Shown here: piece after piece, positions 22,049 through 34,700 of the stretch
How the letters are laid out: every line of letters begins with the position of its first letter
Position numbering within the stretch: the stretch's first letter is position 1
Assembly (NCBI RefSeq): GCF_020085105.1
Contig: NC_058061.1
Span: 7,473,284 to 7,537,283, forward strand
Source of the DNA: Siniperca chuatsi
Lineage: Eukaryota > Chordata > Actinopteri > Centrarchiformes > Sinipercidae
Reading direction: 5' to 3'
Length of the DNA stretch: 64,000 nucleotides
Position numbers and translations under genes: made by a program
The notes under the pieces: generated by a model
What the model was told of the DNA's origin: nothing
Database searches by the model: none
Seen by the model: the letters and a program-made list of their open reading frames with translations, nothing else

Positions 22049-24679
22049 ACATGCAAATACATTCACACTTACATTTCTTCAATAGTGAGATCTGGCTTCC
22101 ACAAAATTTCAGTAGGAAGAGAAACATTATCAATCCCACAAAACTGGTTTGGATCCCAGGAAATATATTCATTGTGCCACCTCTACAGAGAAAAACAAGG
22201 GGTCAAAAACAGGAACATAAACAGTAAATAAAAGGGAAAGTGAGAGAGAAAGGGACAAAGAGGGAAATTAAATATACCATTTAAAGTACATTTGAGTTTC
22301 CCAGCAAAGGGAGACGGGTGATTTGCCAAAAAGTTCAGTGTTCATCATCTACTGACAGAACTCACCACAACAGTCCAAACATAAGGAATGAATTTCTGGT
22401 CTTTCTCAACCTATAAACAAAGAAATATGTGTGAAAATCTTCCCAGCCAGAAAACATGACAAAACAAAACAATGTATATTTTATATACTATAGGCCTTTG
22501 ACACAAGTCATGCTGTACTATGAGCAACGCTTCAGACAAGATATGTCAAATCTAATCTGGAAACCTCTCAGAGAGCACCTACCTCCACACAGGCTGCACA
22601 ATGCTCTGAATTAATAGATTAGAAAGTTTTAATCTGGATCTGCATTACAGTAAACACTGATAGACAGGTGCTGATTGGCTAATGGCCCTCTGTGAATTTT
22701 CAGAATACCTAAAATAAAGTCAAATATACAGTCAAGCCTGCAGCATATAGCCATGACACATAGCCAAAAAATCTACCACAGTTCTTCCAGCTCTTGGTTC
22801 CCTCAAAGGTTACTGTCATGATGGCTTGCTATTAGTCAACGGCAAAAATTCAAGTTGACAGTACAGGACAGATGGGTAAATTGCTCATCAAGAAATAGTT
22901 AAGCCACATAATGTTTTAGAGAGGCCAAAACCACAAACTGTTGATTTTATGTTACTGTTAAGTAGTGAGCTTTAGTGTTGCTGGTTGTTGGATTTTTGTT
23001 CTTTGGAGAGATAAAGGCTAGCTGTTTCCCCCTGCTGCCAGTCTTTATGCTAAGCTAAGCTAATCGCTTCTATAGCTTCGTACTTCACACACAGAGATGA
23101 GAGAGGTATTGAACTACTCTCTCAGAAAGAAAACTAAGTAGAGTATTTGCCAAAATATCAAAAACATTAAAACAAACTTTTCAGAAGGACATGAAAGCTA
23201 AAAGAAAATAAAGCATTTTTTTAGGTATTACATCTATACAAGCATTTTTTGCAGGGTAAAATATTTGGCTAAAAATAAAATGATGGCATTACAACAGATC
23301 TACATATCTTTTACACAGTTTGTCTGGCCAGCTGGAATATTTTTAACCCTTTTTTTCTAAACTTCACTGTTAGTTACTGGTATCTGCCTTTGTGGGGCAT
23401 TATAAGTGAAACACCATCAACCGTTTAAAATTTTAAATTTGGTTGCAAATGCCCAATATGGTCAGGAGTTATAGCAGTTTGCTACATGAACTTGGCAACC
23501 AATTCAAGTAAAACTTGTGTCTGTTTTGACAGATAAGACCAATATAACCTCCTCGTCAGTGGACATTATAATTATCATTTGAACAAATGACGAATAAAGC
23601 TTTAACCACTTACCACATCTAGAATAGCGTAGAGCAGTACTTCCAGGGATACCTGTGTGGGGCGTTTGTAGTTTTTAACAGGTCGGGTCATGTAGTACAG
23701 CTCATTGTTTTTGGTCAGATCCAGGTGGTTTAAAACATCCTGATAACTGCAATTACGCTCAGGGAACACCCCACCTACAGCAAAAACATCAAGACACATT
23801 CTCTATGATAGAAATTACTCTCAAAAGGTAAGAAATCAGGAAATGTGCACATTTCCTTATTAAATTTACTTCTGGATTAGAACTTCATAGCTTTTATGTT
23901 TGTCTGGACATCAGATTTATTGTATGTGCTCTTAATTACATATAATTTAGAAGAAATGACAAACATTAGTCTCTGTTGGTCGATACCCACTGCTCAAACC
24001 TTGAAAAACACCAGCTCACAAATATCTGCAGTAATATCCAGTGATTGTGGTCACTGAAAAGCCATTATGAGATGGGTGTTGGCAGGACTGCAGGGTTTTA
24101 TCTCATCAGTCCACTAATGATTATTAAATGTGAGTATTATTGCATTTAAGTTTAAATGAGGCTTTCTGTCTGAGATCCATTTGCTTTTTGTTGCCTAAAT
24201 GCAAATCAAGGCCAGCAACGCAATTTTCAGTTCATGTTTCATGTTAACAAAAATTCTCCCAGGACACTGTTTAGTCAATCTAATGTTCCTCTTTTATTAT
24301 TGTTATAATAAGCTACCTTTTTAAAAAAGTCATATAAAAAATGGAATATTTTTTACATTTTAGTATTACTCTGGAAATTCACATTTGTCAACAGGAAACA
24401 TTTTACTTCAGATTGAAAGCATTGCGGTAACTACTGGCTCACACGGGTTAATTCCTTCACTATACACACCAAGCAGACAAATTGCAAATTACAAACACAG
24501 GAGAGCAACTGTGAAAGTCAGCATGGCTTTCCACTTTCCCCTTTACTTAGTTTTCCAAGTTTAAAAGACAAAGCGGTTTGATTAAATTAACAAGCCACAG
24601 GAATGTTCAGGAAATAAGCTTAGCCTTGTCTAAGCTTACCTGTGAGGAAGAGCAGAAAGAGGAAACCAATAAGCATCAT
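15577..24679 (-). CDS. Cys-loop ligand-gated cation channel subunit, 5-HT3/ZACN-type (copy B)
   Basis: This is the intact sister of broken copy A. Exons: 24640-24679, 23614-23774, 22366-22410, 22073-22182, 20689-20858, 18500-18657, 17936-18146, 17637-17813, 15892-15977 and 15577-15807. They join to 1389 nt and 462 residues with no stop. Residues 1-14 are a signal peptide (MMLIGFLFLLFLTG). The Cys-loop is Cys151 to Cys165 with 13 residues between (FPFD motif). The loop-B tryptophan is in RTQYEWLFINM. M1 is near 237-258, M2 near 263-286 (GEKLSFKVTVLLAVTVMQLI; Glu -1', Leu 9', Glu 20'), M3 near 300-322 and M4 near 430-450 (VNRVFFIFYVTVVSLFLTFV). The M3-M4 loop is short. The loop-D position equivalent to 5-HT3A Arg92 is not arginine, and loop C lacks the usual tyrosines, so serotonin may not be the ligand. 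The exon sizes 45, 110 and 170 match the HTR3 family pattern. Confidence 0.92.
15808..15891 (-). other. 84-nt intron of copy B, open and in frame (possible retained intron)
   Basis: This intron between exons 9 and 10 has a GTAAAA donor and a TTGCAG acceptor. Its length is a multiple of three and it has no stop in the coding frame. Retention would insert 28 residues into the M3-M4 cytoplasmic loop without breaking the protein. The corresponding introns of A (2216-3640) and C (28983-30243) are over 1.2 kb. Regular splicing is the default expectation. Confidence 0.4.
16211..16745. mobile_element. MITE with TAGGCTTGGGCGGTAT inverted ends
   Basis: A perfect 16-nt inverted repeat lies at 16213-16228 and 16728-16743. 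Related GATATTTC/GATATCTA and CATACCTTC motifs lie inside. The element is about 535 nt with no coding capacity. It lies in intron 8 of copy B and is probably hAT-like. Confidence 0.75.
16915..17582. mobile_element. piggyBac-like MITE flanked by TTAA
   Basis: The tetranucleotide TTAA occurs at both borders (16915-16918 and 17579-17582). Just inside, AGCTGGAGTACGGAACTTTT and the complement of the right end match at 16 of 20 positions. TTAA target sites are the hallmark of piggyBac elements. No transposase frame is present. It lies in copy B intron 8. Confidence 0.7.
21991..22047 (+). repeat. (GT)n microsatellite near copy B exon 4 donor
   Basis: An uninterrupted GT run of 57 nt, starting about 25 nt beyond the 5' splice site of copy B exon 4 on the transcribed strand, where it reads as CA repeats. 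Confidence 0.95.
22860..23165. repeat. TAGCTGTTTCCCCCTG-type repeat copy
   Basis: Contains GGCTAGCTGTTTCCCCCTGC, CTTTATGCTAAGCTAAGCTA and GAGATGAGAGAGGTATTGAA, and ends near ATTTGCCAAAATATCAAA. It belongs to the family also found at 33255-33545 and 47900-48520. Intron 2 of copy B. Confidence 0.65.
23880..24120. repeat. Intron 1 block highly conserved with copy A
   Basis: Partner of 8333-8572, in the same relative position just upstream of exon 2. Landmarks include TTAATTACATATAATTTAG, GTCTCTGTTGGTCGATACCC and TTTTATCTCATCAGTCCAC, each identical in both copies. Confidence 0.7.
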
Positions 24680-25139
24680 GACTGCAACACCTGTGAGAAT
24701 CCAAAGCAGTGAGAGGTCTGTAGAGTTAATGGTGTTGTCTAGAAATGTCACCACGTCTGCTGTAATACCACTGCCTCATACTGGAAGAGGGCAGGGCAAA
24801 CTGAATGATTGACCCTTTATGTTTGTTTTGTTTTTTGTTTTGTTTTTTAAAATCTCATTAGTCTGAGAGCCATCTGGAGAGATAATAGTCACTCCCACAG
24901 TGGTCATTCCAGCATCTCTAGTGGTCTTTTTATGGGAGGAACAAAAGGCAGGAAGGCCGCTGGTGGAGACCAAAATGGGCTGTAATGACTATTTAATAGT
25001 AAAAGTAAATACAGTAAATGCAGCTAATAAACATTTTACACACAAATCCCACACTTCCAGGCGAAAAAAACAATGAGGAACAGAGTCAGACTCTCTTGTC
25101 TGAGACAGTCAGTATGCTGTTATTAAAATATTGTGTTAT

Positions 25140-25470
25140 ATGTTATTAAAAGTCTTTATTGATCCCCAGAGGGAAAATCCAGGTGTTGCAGCAGCACAAG
25201 GACAGAAATAAGTAGCATACAGATAAAGAGAGTAAAGTAATTAAAAGTAGTAATTAGAAGTATATAAAATAAAAATAAGAATAAACAAATTCAAACCAGT
25301 CCAACAGAGAGACAATGGTGAGGGAGGAAGTAGTGTGAGTGTCATTAACATTGTGTATGTATAATGTTATATTGATGTGGATTATCCTACTGTATAACTG
25401 AGTAGAACAAATGTTGTCTGCTATCTCATTCTTTATTGACACAAGCATCATATTAGGGTGCAAGGTTATG
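25140..25470. repeat. TTTATTGATCCC-type interspersed repeat
   Basis: GTCTTTATTGATCCCCAGAG and GGTGTTGCAGCAGCACAAGG are a typical start of a fish non-LTR/SINE-like repeat, followed by an AT-rich body. Confidence 0.55.
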
Positions 25471-26129
25471 GGTAATATAGGGTAGTTAGATAAAACTTCA
25501 CATTTAGGGGCAAAATTATTTTTCTTTTACATTTTGGAGCTGCCATTAAAGTGAAATCAATGCTTTATATCAGTTTTGTAATCATCAGCTTTGATCTCAC
25601 TCGAGCTGGAAAAGACCTGTACTAAGACTAAAAGTAGAGCATACCACCTTGTGGCGGCACAAAGACACTGTCATAGGACAATGTTGGGATCAAATTTGAG
25701 TTTGAAGTCTAAATAACTGATGCTAAATAACTTTCTGGAACTTTTTTATTCCTTTTTATGTTAAGAAAGAAGCGTGTACAGTATGATGATGGCACATAAA
25801 TGAGTTGTTTTTACAATGTCTCTAGGTAGTGATTTGTCCTCAACAATGATGGCAGGTTACATTCTCTGTCAACTCTCCTGTCTTTCGACCAACTGATCTG
25901 TGCCTGTGTTACAGATCGTGGACCTTTTCATATTTAAGTCTTCTGATAATTACGTGTCAGTATAAGAACCTATGGTCTTATTTTTTAAACAATGACACTT
26001 TTTGGTTTTGGTCAAGAGTTTACTCAGCTGGTGATTATGTAGTGATACAATAATTCTGTTTTTCTCTCATTTGACACCTGTGATAGATTTGTTGTAATGC
26101 TCAGGATTCGTCAATTTGTGCCCTTCAAG

Positions 26130-26485
26130 TCCAACTTTGTTTCTTCCAGTCACTGATAGTCTACAGCCTGTGTTACACCTTTAAATCAGGGCTTAAGACT
26201 TTTCTGTTTGACACTGCCTTTTATTAAATGAAATTTGGGACTATTTATTCATATCTTGCATTTCACTGTAACTGCACTGTAATTTTTATTCTCCTGTTTT
26301 ATGTATTTTATTTTATTTTAGCTTATTTTATCTTCCATTTTATTTTACTCTTTCAAATTCTATTTTAATGTATCTCCTTAAATTGCCTTGTTTCTTTTCT
26401 TAGTGCATTTTATGTCTTATCTAAAGCACTTTCCATTGCCTTGTTGTTGAAAGGTGCTATACAAATAAACTTGCCTTGCCTAAGA
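26130..26485. repeat. LINE 3'-end-like repeat
   Basis: The TTTAAATCAGGGCTTAAGAC block, a TTTTATTTTA-rich middle and the tail GAAAGGTGCTATACAAATAA match a common fish LINE 3' terminal pattern. No frame survives. Confidence 0.55.
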
Positions 26486-26799
26486 GTCGACAGTGACAGT
26501 AGCAGTTCTGTGAGATGGTATCAACAAGACCTCAAAATTAAACGACAAAATTTGTCATTAGTCCAAGTTCTCTGGAATGACACATAAAAGCTTTTCTGAT
26601 CTGATGCACCTATCAAAAGGACGCGTTTGTCTGCGCGTTTCAAAAAACACAAATCACTGTTGAAAAATAAATAAGTTATATGATGTGTTGTTAAGGTTAG
26701 GGTTAGGTTTTGGGAAAGACGATGGTTTTCATTAAGGTTAGGGGACTTTCCTTCGCATGGTTCTAATGATAAACACGTGGTTAAGGTTATGGACTGATG

Positions 26800-27240
26800 C
26801 TGTCGTTCTCCTTGGGAGGACAGTCTCCGCTGTATTGATTAATGCTAATGTCTGTATGCGATCATGCTCCAGCATGCTGATGTTTTGCAGTGATGTTTTA
26901 CCATGTTCACCATCTCAGTTTAGCGTGTTAGCATGCTGACATTTGCTAATTAGCTAATTTAAGTACAGCTGAGGGGAATATCATTACTTTTGCAGGTACT
27001 TGGTCATAAACCAAAGTATTGAACAAATTGAAATTTTGGCCTGATGATGGTGCTAGAAGAAAGGTAAAGGGATAATAACATGAATGCCTGCACCAAATTT
27101 CAGGGCAATCCATCTAATAGTTGTTGAGACATTTCAGTCTGGACCAAATTGATGGAGCGACCAACGAACCACTGAACCGGAAACTGACAGTGAATTTATT
27201 TATACTTCTGAATAATGAGCTAATGGATGGATGTATTTTT
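26800..27240. repeat. GCTAACATGCT-type repeat copy
   Basis: Landmarks include GTTAGCATGCTGACATTTGC, CATAAACCAAAGTATTGAAC, GGCCTGATGATGGTGCTAGA and CAATCCATCTAATAGTTGTT. Confidence 0.7.
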
Positions 27241-28763
27241 TCTACAAAGTGTAATATTAAGCTTTCAATTGCCATAAGTGGGAAGTTTTTATAGGCCCTA
27301 TAGCAGCCTGAGTGATGAGTGTGCATGTCTCCTCTTGTTACTGAGTGTATCCACTGCAATAACACCAGATCCTCTTTTTTGATGATGTGTTTATAACATC
27401 GAGGATATCAGCCTAGTGAGGACGTACGTCATGTGATTGGTTTAAAGTCTGAGTGACAGATGAGCTGTGAGGTGAAAGCAGACTGAAATAGGACAGGAGG
27501 GAAAAATCTGTTTGTCTGAGCAGAGAGATAATGTGAAATATTACAGTGTAAAAAATCAGTGAGGTCAGTGAGTCTGTGCGCTTGTTAGTGTGTTTCACAC
27601 ACACATTAAGACTGTTGTCAAAGTGAAGGATTTGATCTGGAAGCAGTAAAGTTTCCTCTTTAATCTTGTACAATTGTTTGTCCTGACTGGATTACATTCA
27701 GTAGGTGATATGTTCATTTTTAACAGGGGGGATGGCCCAATGGGAGCGCACAGCTTTTCTAGCCTTTACTACACTGGTTAAGCGGCCCACGAGGCGAGTC
27801 AGTGAGTGAGGTACACACACAGGGAGAGTTGAGACAAGGCGAGTTGGAATAATTATTTCACATGGCGTGCTCTAAAAAGAGAAAAGTATGTCTCATATGA
27901 GACCGTGGTGATTATTAAAAGCAGCAACGTGAGAGCGCCGCTACAAGAAAAAGCACAGAGCATTTTTTTGAGCAGGTTAACAAAGGGGGCATGGCATCCC
28001 CCCCTTGTCCACCTTCAATCACCTACTGATTACATTCGATTAGATTTGTCTGTATTCTCGTCATATTGCGCACAAAATTTTGGGAGATGGTCGTGACCAT
28101 CTCAAGGTGCATCTTGGGGGTAAATATTAATCTCCTACTTCATAAACCACTAGACACAGCTGCACCTTCATTTATGCAATTATATCAATCTTTTTTTTTT
28201 ACGTCATTACAACTATTAATATATCTGTGGCTTAACCTACAAGGAAGACTTTTTATATACTCTCCAGTAGATGGTAAGTGTGTTTATTCATTTAAAAACA
28301 TTTTGAGGTCCTTTTATTAATTTATTTTAGTCTACAAATTCATCATGAATTGACATTTGTTGTCAAAGATTCCAGTAGGTTTAAAACAGCCAGTGTTTTT
28401 CTTTTCTCTTTTTGAAATTCAACATTTAGTTTTTACTTTATCCTGGTGTATTCATTACACATTTCTACACAATCATATTCAAACGCAATGCACTGAATTG
28501 GCCTCTGTAGTGAAGTTTTCTTCGTTGCAAAAATGAATAAAGCTTTCATCGACAGTATGATCCCAGCACCACGCGTCTACAGGATCATGTAACTTCACTT
28601 TTTAACTATGGAAGAGTTATCTCACCTAAAGCACATAAAATAGATTCACAACAAGATACTGCAAATACAGAGTGTGCTTTTATAAGCACAACCCGACACC
28701 TGTAGATTTGACATAAAGGTAGAATACAGAAACCGAGATATTACAAGGTATTATTTTACATTT

Positions 28764-31700
28764 CTAAGTGTTCCATTCCGTGAAGATGAGGGACAGAAAC
28801 AGTGACACAGTGGTGACATAGAAAATGAAGAAAACTCTGTTGATTCTTGCGGCCCAGTGGCCAGACTGCCCTCTCTCCTCTCTGCAGCCGAGGTGCAGAT
28901 TCAAAGTTTTCTGCAGCTCCTTCAGCTCCGCCAGGATCAACAGTAACACATGAGACTCTCCTGACTGAATGCTGTTGTTAACCTGCACACACCAGGAGTC
29001 ATAGAGTCATGTTAGAGTGGGTTTATTCTCCCGCTGAGACTGATGTGTATTTACAAGCCAGGTGGACAAAATCATGAAGTGTCTTGTGAATGTTATCACG
29101 CAGGAAATTTACAGGCCAAGTTATCACTTCTTAACAGGTTGAATCATTAGACATTAGACATTAGATGAATATGATTGTGTAGAAATGTGTAATGAATACT
29201 CCAGGTTAATTCACAGCCTCAGATACAGTACCAGGATAAAGTAAAAACTAAATGTTGAATTTCAAAAAAGAGAAAAGAAAAACACTGGCTGGAATCTTTA
29301 AGCATGTAAATACGTTGAATTAAGTAGCGGTGAATCTACAGCCTAAACGTTGGTATATAGTGTAGCATTATGCCCTTAAGTGATGACTAATATACTGTAA
29401 TTTCTTACTAAACCCTTTTATGTAATCTATGCGTTCACTAGTCAGGTTTCCATCCAAATGTAGTGCAAATTTTAACCAAATTTACAGAAATTGGCAAAAG
29501 AAAATTAGTGCACTCCCTCCACTACCATTATGCGAATATTAGATTATTCTAATGTTAAAAGATCACCAGTCAAAAGATTAAAAACGATGTGGAAAACATG
29601 ATAGAAATATGGAATTTATGTTTGTTTTATGTATGTATTAATGTGAGGAAGGTTACAGTCTCCTCATTGCTCCACACAGATCTGATGTTTTCGTCTCTTC
29701 AGTGGACGTCAGATGCTTCATGTACGTCATGATTTATTCACTAAGTCTGTCCCCATTTGCATAAAAACAGGTGGATGGAAACCCACTTGTTTGCTTTCAT
29801 GGTTTAATAGAATTGATATTCAATTCAATTATATTAAACGTAATAGTAGTTTAAATTGAGAAAGAAATAGTTATTATTAGTATTGAAATAATAGGTTGAA
29901 TACAGAGTATTGCAGGGAGTGAAGGGCATTTTTACAGTGCTATGACACTGCATACAATTACAATAAAAGGAAAAGGAAGTGTTCTTGACACACTGGTCTC
30001 CCCCTAAATCATGGGGAAAGTGGTTGCTCCCAGTTTTGAACACATTAAGACTTTGAAAATGAATGTTTAAACACGCTTTTAATGACTCAAGACCCCAGAG
30101 TTTAACCTGTTAAGACAATTACATTTTAGTGTGTAATGACATAAAGATACTGTAGTATTAAACAAACGAGAAACTCAATTGTGGACAATTTTGTCCACCT
30201 GGCTTGTGATAATAATGCTGCATCTGAACCTATAATGCTGTACCTCTTCAGCCACAGGCAGCATTTCATGCTGTTTCTCACCGTCAGACACTTTACAGAT
30301 GCATGAACAGCAGGTCTGTCTTTTCTCCTCTGAAAACACACAGCAGGTTTGTCACAAGAATGACTGCACAAGCAGTATGATTCACAATTATGCTGCACAT
30401 AAAAAGCACTGGGAAACATAGTTTCAAATCTATGTATTATTCTATTTTATTACATTTTTGTGACTAAATATGACAAGGTATAGAAGTATAGAAAACATCC
30501 CTAGTTAAAAGTTAATAAGAGTTTAACAGTCGAAAACCTGGCCAATCTCCTTCATCAGGACTGTGTAGCACCTCCTTGGCAACATAAGCAAACAAACCAA
30601 CAACTGTCAGATTTAGATTATTTTACTGTCCTGACTGGTGCATAGCTGATTGAGAAAATTAGGTTTTAAGGCCTTTAAGATTATAGACTTAAACTAGAAT
30701 CAGTAGCCAGGAAATTCCCCAAAACATTTCCATTCATGGAGCATCAGAAGCGTCTGTGATTTGAGTCTCACCTGTGTTATAGTTGTCGATTTTGACTTTT
30801 TCCTGTCTGTCCTCCCAGTCGCCCCTTAGCCTAAGCTTCTCCAGGGATGCAGAGTCTTTCTCCATAAGATACGTAACCAAGATGGTCTCCAGCAGACTGA
30901 GCAGCATCAGAGCAAAAATCACAATGCAGTAGGTTGCTGAGAAAAGGAAACAAGCAATAAGTACTTTTTGTTTTGGTATCTGGTGCTTCTGACTCTATGA
31001 ATCATAATCCAGTTAAAAACAGGCCATTTTAGCGGGAGCCTGTACCTATGAGTGGAGTCTTGTTGGACATGGAGGGCAGGATGTCATTCAGGATGAGCAG
31101 CAGTACAGAGATGGCCAGCAGAACGGTGACTTTGAAGCCCAACTTCTCTCCTCGATGGTCTGCGATGAAGAAGGAGGCCAGGTCCAGACTCAGGAAGAAC
31201 AGGATGGGCAACAGGAAGTTGATGACATGGAGGAGGGGCCTCCTCCTCATGGTGAACTAGGAAAACAGGTTCAGGGGTAGATCGACCAAATGACAACAGA
31301 AATTATGACATTTCTGGAATAAGAAACTTACTCCAGGTGTCAGGAGTACATTTATTTTTTAATCCTTAATCCTCATATTACTAACATTAATATTAATACT
31401 AATATGAATTCGTGGACACAAATTAGTAATTCAACATTATGATCTGTTAATATGCATACTAATAATTAAAGAGCAAACACTAAGTAACTCAAGATTATTA
31501 AATACTAGAGCATAAATTAAGGTTTTTTTATTATTACAATATTGATTAAATTATGTTGTGTTAATTTGTGGGCTGAATTATTTATTTAATACGTCAACAC
31601 AAATTTAGTAACTCGAGAGCACGAATGATGTAATGCAAGACCACAAATTAAGTAATTAATAACTGACAATATTGTTTAAATTATGTTCTGTTAACTTGAG

Positions 31701-34700
31701 CATCCGATTTATTAAGACAAGAGAACAAATTAAGTAACTCGAGAGCATGAATAACGTAATTCCAGATCAGAAATTCGTAAAACTGACAATGTTGTTTAAA
31801 TTATATTAGTCATTTGCTCGTCAAATTTATTAACCTGAGAGCACAAATTGAGAAACTAGAGAGCAGTTTGTAATTCATAGAACTGAGAGTATTTAATATT
31901 TTGTTAATTTGTGCGCACAACTTAAGTTATGCACAATCTAAGCAATTTGAGAACACAAATTGAAAATTAGTGCCCACAAATTTGTTTTTGTTTCTCCTGA
32001 GACTTCCCAGTCTTTTTAAAACTAAAACAAGAATATATAGATGGATGATGAGTTAAAGGAAAAACAACATGAAGTGTCTTAGTAAGGTGCTGGGACACCA
32101 CAAGCCTCCAGAACAGCTCTAGTGTGTCTTGGCATAGATGTTACAATTGTCTGAACTCTACTGGAGGGATGAACACCAAGATATTACTTCATTAGTGAGC
32201 GCTGTCTAAACACAACGCTCTGAAATCTCCCTTAGATCCTATAGCATATTATTCACATCATTTTCATTCACACCAAACCATCCAGTGATCCCTAGTGCTC
32301 TGCATGAAAGCATCTGCATTCATAATGTTTCTCCACTCATGCATCAGGCACATCTGTCCCTGTGTTGCGTACAGTGTATATGAGCTGTTCCCACTGTCTA
32401 TTGTTGAAGGTGAAATTGTAGCTGGCGATGGATAGTTGGAGGAACTCCCACTCTCCCTGCGTCTTCATCACCTCTCGGGAAAACTGCGTGGCTCGAGATG
32501 AGTTGGAGAAAGGAAGGACCCGCATTTCATCAGCTGAGGTGAGAGGAGAGAAAAAACATGTCCGTCACAACACTGACTTCGGTACACATGCCACACAAAC
32601 ATACACACACTCCCTCCCTCACCATAGTGTATTGCAGATCCAATAGTGATGTTGCATCTCTGTGTGTCGAAGGGGAACTTGTGGACGTCCATCTTACAGG
32701 TGCTGACCACTTTCATGTCCTCTTCAGAAATGACCATCCCATCATGGGACACGTACATGTAGGGATTCAGAGGAGAGTCATCCTTCTGTATCCTGAGGCA
32801 ACACACACACACAATCTTTTCATGTCATGTTTACAGAGCACACTATTTCACATTAATCGTAAGCTGAATCAACAGATGATGGAGCTCCACTTGTCACCAC
32901 CTCAGGATAATGTGTTCGCTTATTATTATTCTTAACAAAAGTACAAAAACTGTTGTGTGTACTTTAATAAACGTGAGTACAAGTAATCTACCTTCTAAAC
33001 AAACACAGTATGTGGCATCAGAAAATATCAAGCTATTAAATTCCTTAATGTTGAACAGCTACCTCCCATTCTCCCATTCTACCAAACCTTCCCTTTGATT
33101 TAATTCACTGCATCCAATTATTTTAAATGTTTTGTTTTCTCATTATCTGTTTTACATTTGCTTAGCTCTTTGATTTAGTTTCCCCATCAAATATAGTTCC
33201 CTTTAAGTTATCTTCAATTTCAGTTTTTTAGATGACCCTTGGCAGTTTCTATCTCAAATTTAAAGGAATACTACGACATTTTGGGACATATGCTAATTCG
33301 CTTTCTTGCTAAGAGTTAGATGAGAATATTGATACCAGGAAAGGTTACTGCTTCCAGCCAAGAAGTAGTCTGGCATATAACCCCCCATAAACACTACAAC
33401 TTATCGTTTTTTTCCTCACAAATTAAACAAACAGGATAAAACATTAATGCGCTTTAGAGGTGCTGGTAGGTGGATTTTGTTACCTTTGGACAGAGCCAGG
33501 CTAGCTGATTCCCCCTGTTTCCAGTCCTTGTGCTAAGATAAGGTAAACGGCTGCTTCCTTATATTTTATATTTTTATTTTTGTGTTTGTTTTTGTGTATC
33601 TTTTCACAAACTACACTGTGTGTCTGTGTCTGCTGCAGACTCACATCTCATAGATGAAGAGGTCTGGTTTCCAGAGCATGTCTCTAGGAACTGAAATCTG
33701 AGTGATTCCACAAAATTGAGCGGGGTCCCATGAAATGCGTTCATTGTTCCATATCTGCAGTAAATTAAAGAAGAATTACCAGAATAATAAGAAACAGAGT
33801 TACAGACAAATTTGAAATAACATATAGAACAACAGGTGACAAAACAGAGTGTTAGCTGAGAGTCACAGATGAAAATAAGTGTATACTGATGTAAGAAGAC
33901 ATTTTGCATTTAAATGATCAAAATTAAAAGTTAGAAAGATTCATGCAGTCAACTCACCATTGTTGCCCAGATGAAAGGAATGAAAGTTTGTGTTTTCTCA
34001 ATCTGGGAATAAACACAAACACAAACACACACGTGATCAACTGCATGTCAGCATTTAGCAGATTCGTCATACACCAACACAGTAATGCAGCACCTACCAC
34101 AGCCAGGATGGCATAGAGGATGATGTCCAGCTCTACCATGGTGGGGTGTGTGTAGTCCAGAACGGGCCGGGTCAGTTTAAACACACTGTTATCTGTGGTC
34201 AGGTTCAGGTGGTCCAGAACATCCTGGTAACTGCACACTGTCTTAGAGGATGCCCCATCTACATTAAAACAGTTATCAGAGGAGCTTTCTCTTAAAACTT
34301 AATAATAAAAATATATGTTAATGTCCCTTGAATGTGAAGCTTCAGCCTTAATTTATATTCTTTGACTTTTATCATTTGTTGCATGTCTGGATGCTAAGGT
34401 TTCTGATATACAACACAATGCTACATAATTAACTGATGTTAAACAGCCTTTTGTGTAACCTAATGTAGGTATATATGTGTATTTTCTTTTCTAGTTTATT
34501 GTTGAATGATTTATCTTATACTCTTAGGTTGAGCCTGTACAAAAACCCCAATAGATTCTAAAGTCCTGATTTTTTTATGCTTAAATTTGTTTCATGTTTT
34601 CTTAAAATAAAAAGACAGAAAGCAATTACACCAATATTCTGTTACACCAAAATTGTTTAGATGTGGATGCTATAAGAGGAGGGTTTCTGGTCCATTTAAA

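Larger units (their letters stand above)
24680..28763. other. Spacer between copies B and C; repeats, no gene seen
   Basis: About 4.1 kb between the start of B and the stop of C. It holds LINE-tail-like repeats (25140-25470, 26130-26485) and a GCTAACATGCT-type repeat (26800-27240). The remainder, including 27240-28760, has only short chance frames. The 3' UTR of C lies at the right end; an AATAAA on its strand is at about 28314-28319. Confidence 0.5.

Noticed and set aside
21723-22231. Overlapping frames rich in His/Thr or Cys/Val on both strands
   Set aside because: They are translations of the (GT)n microsatellite at 21991-22047 and its flanks.
31048-31296. Plus-strand and alternative-frame ORFs over the M1-M2 exon of copy C
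   Set aside because: Shadows of a strongly coding exon whose minus-strand frame has clear M1 and M2 segments.
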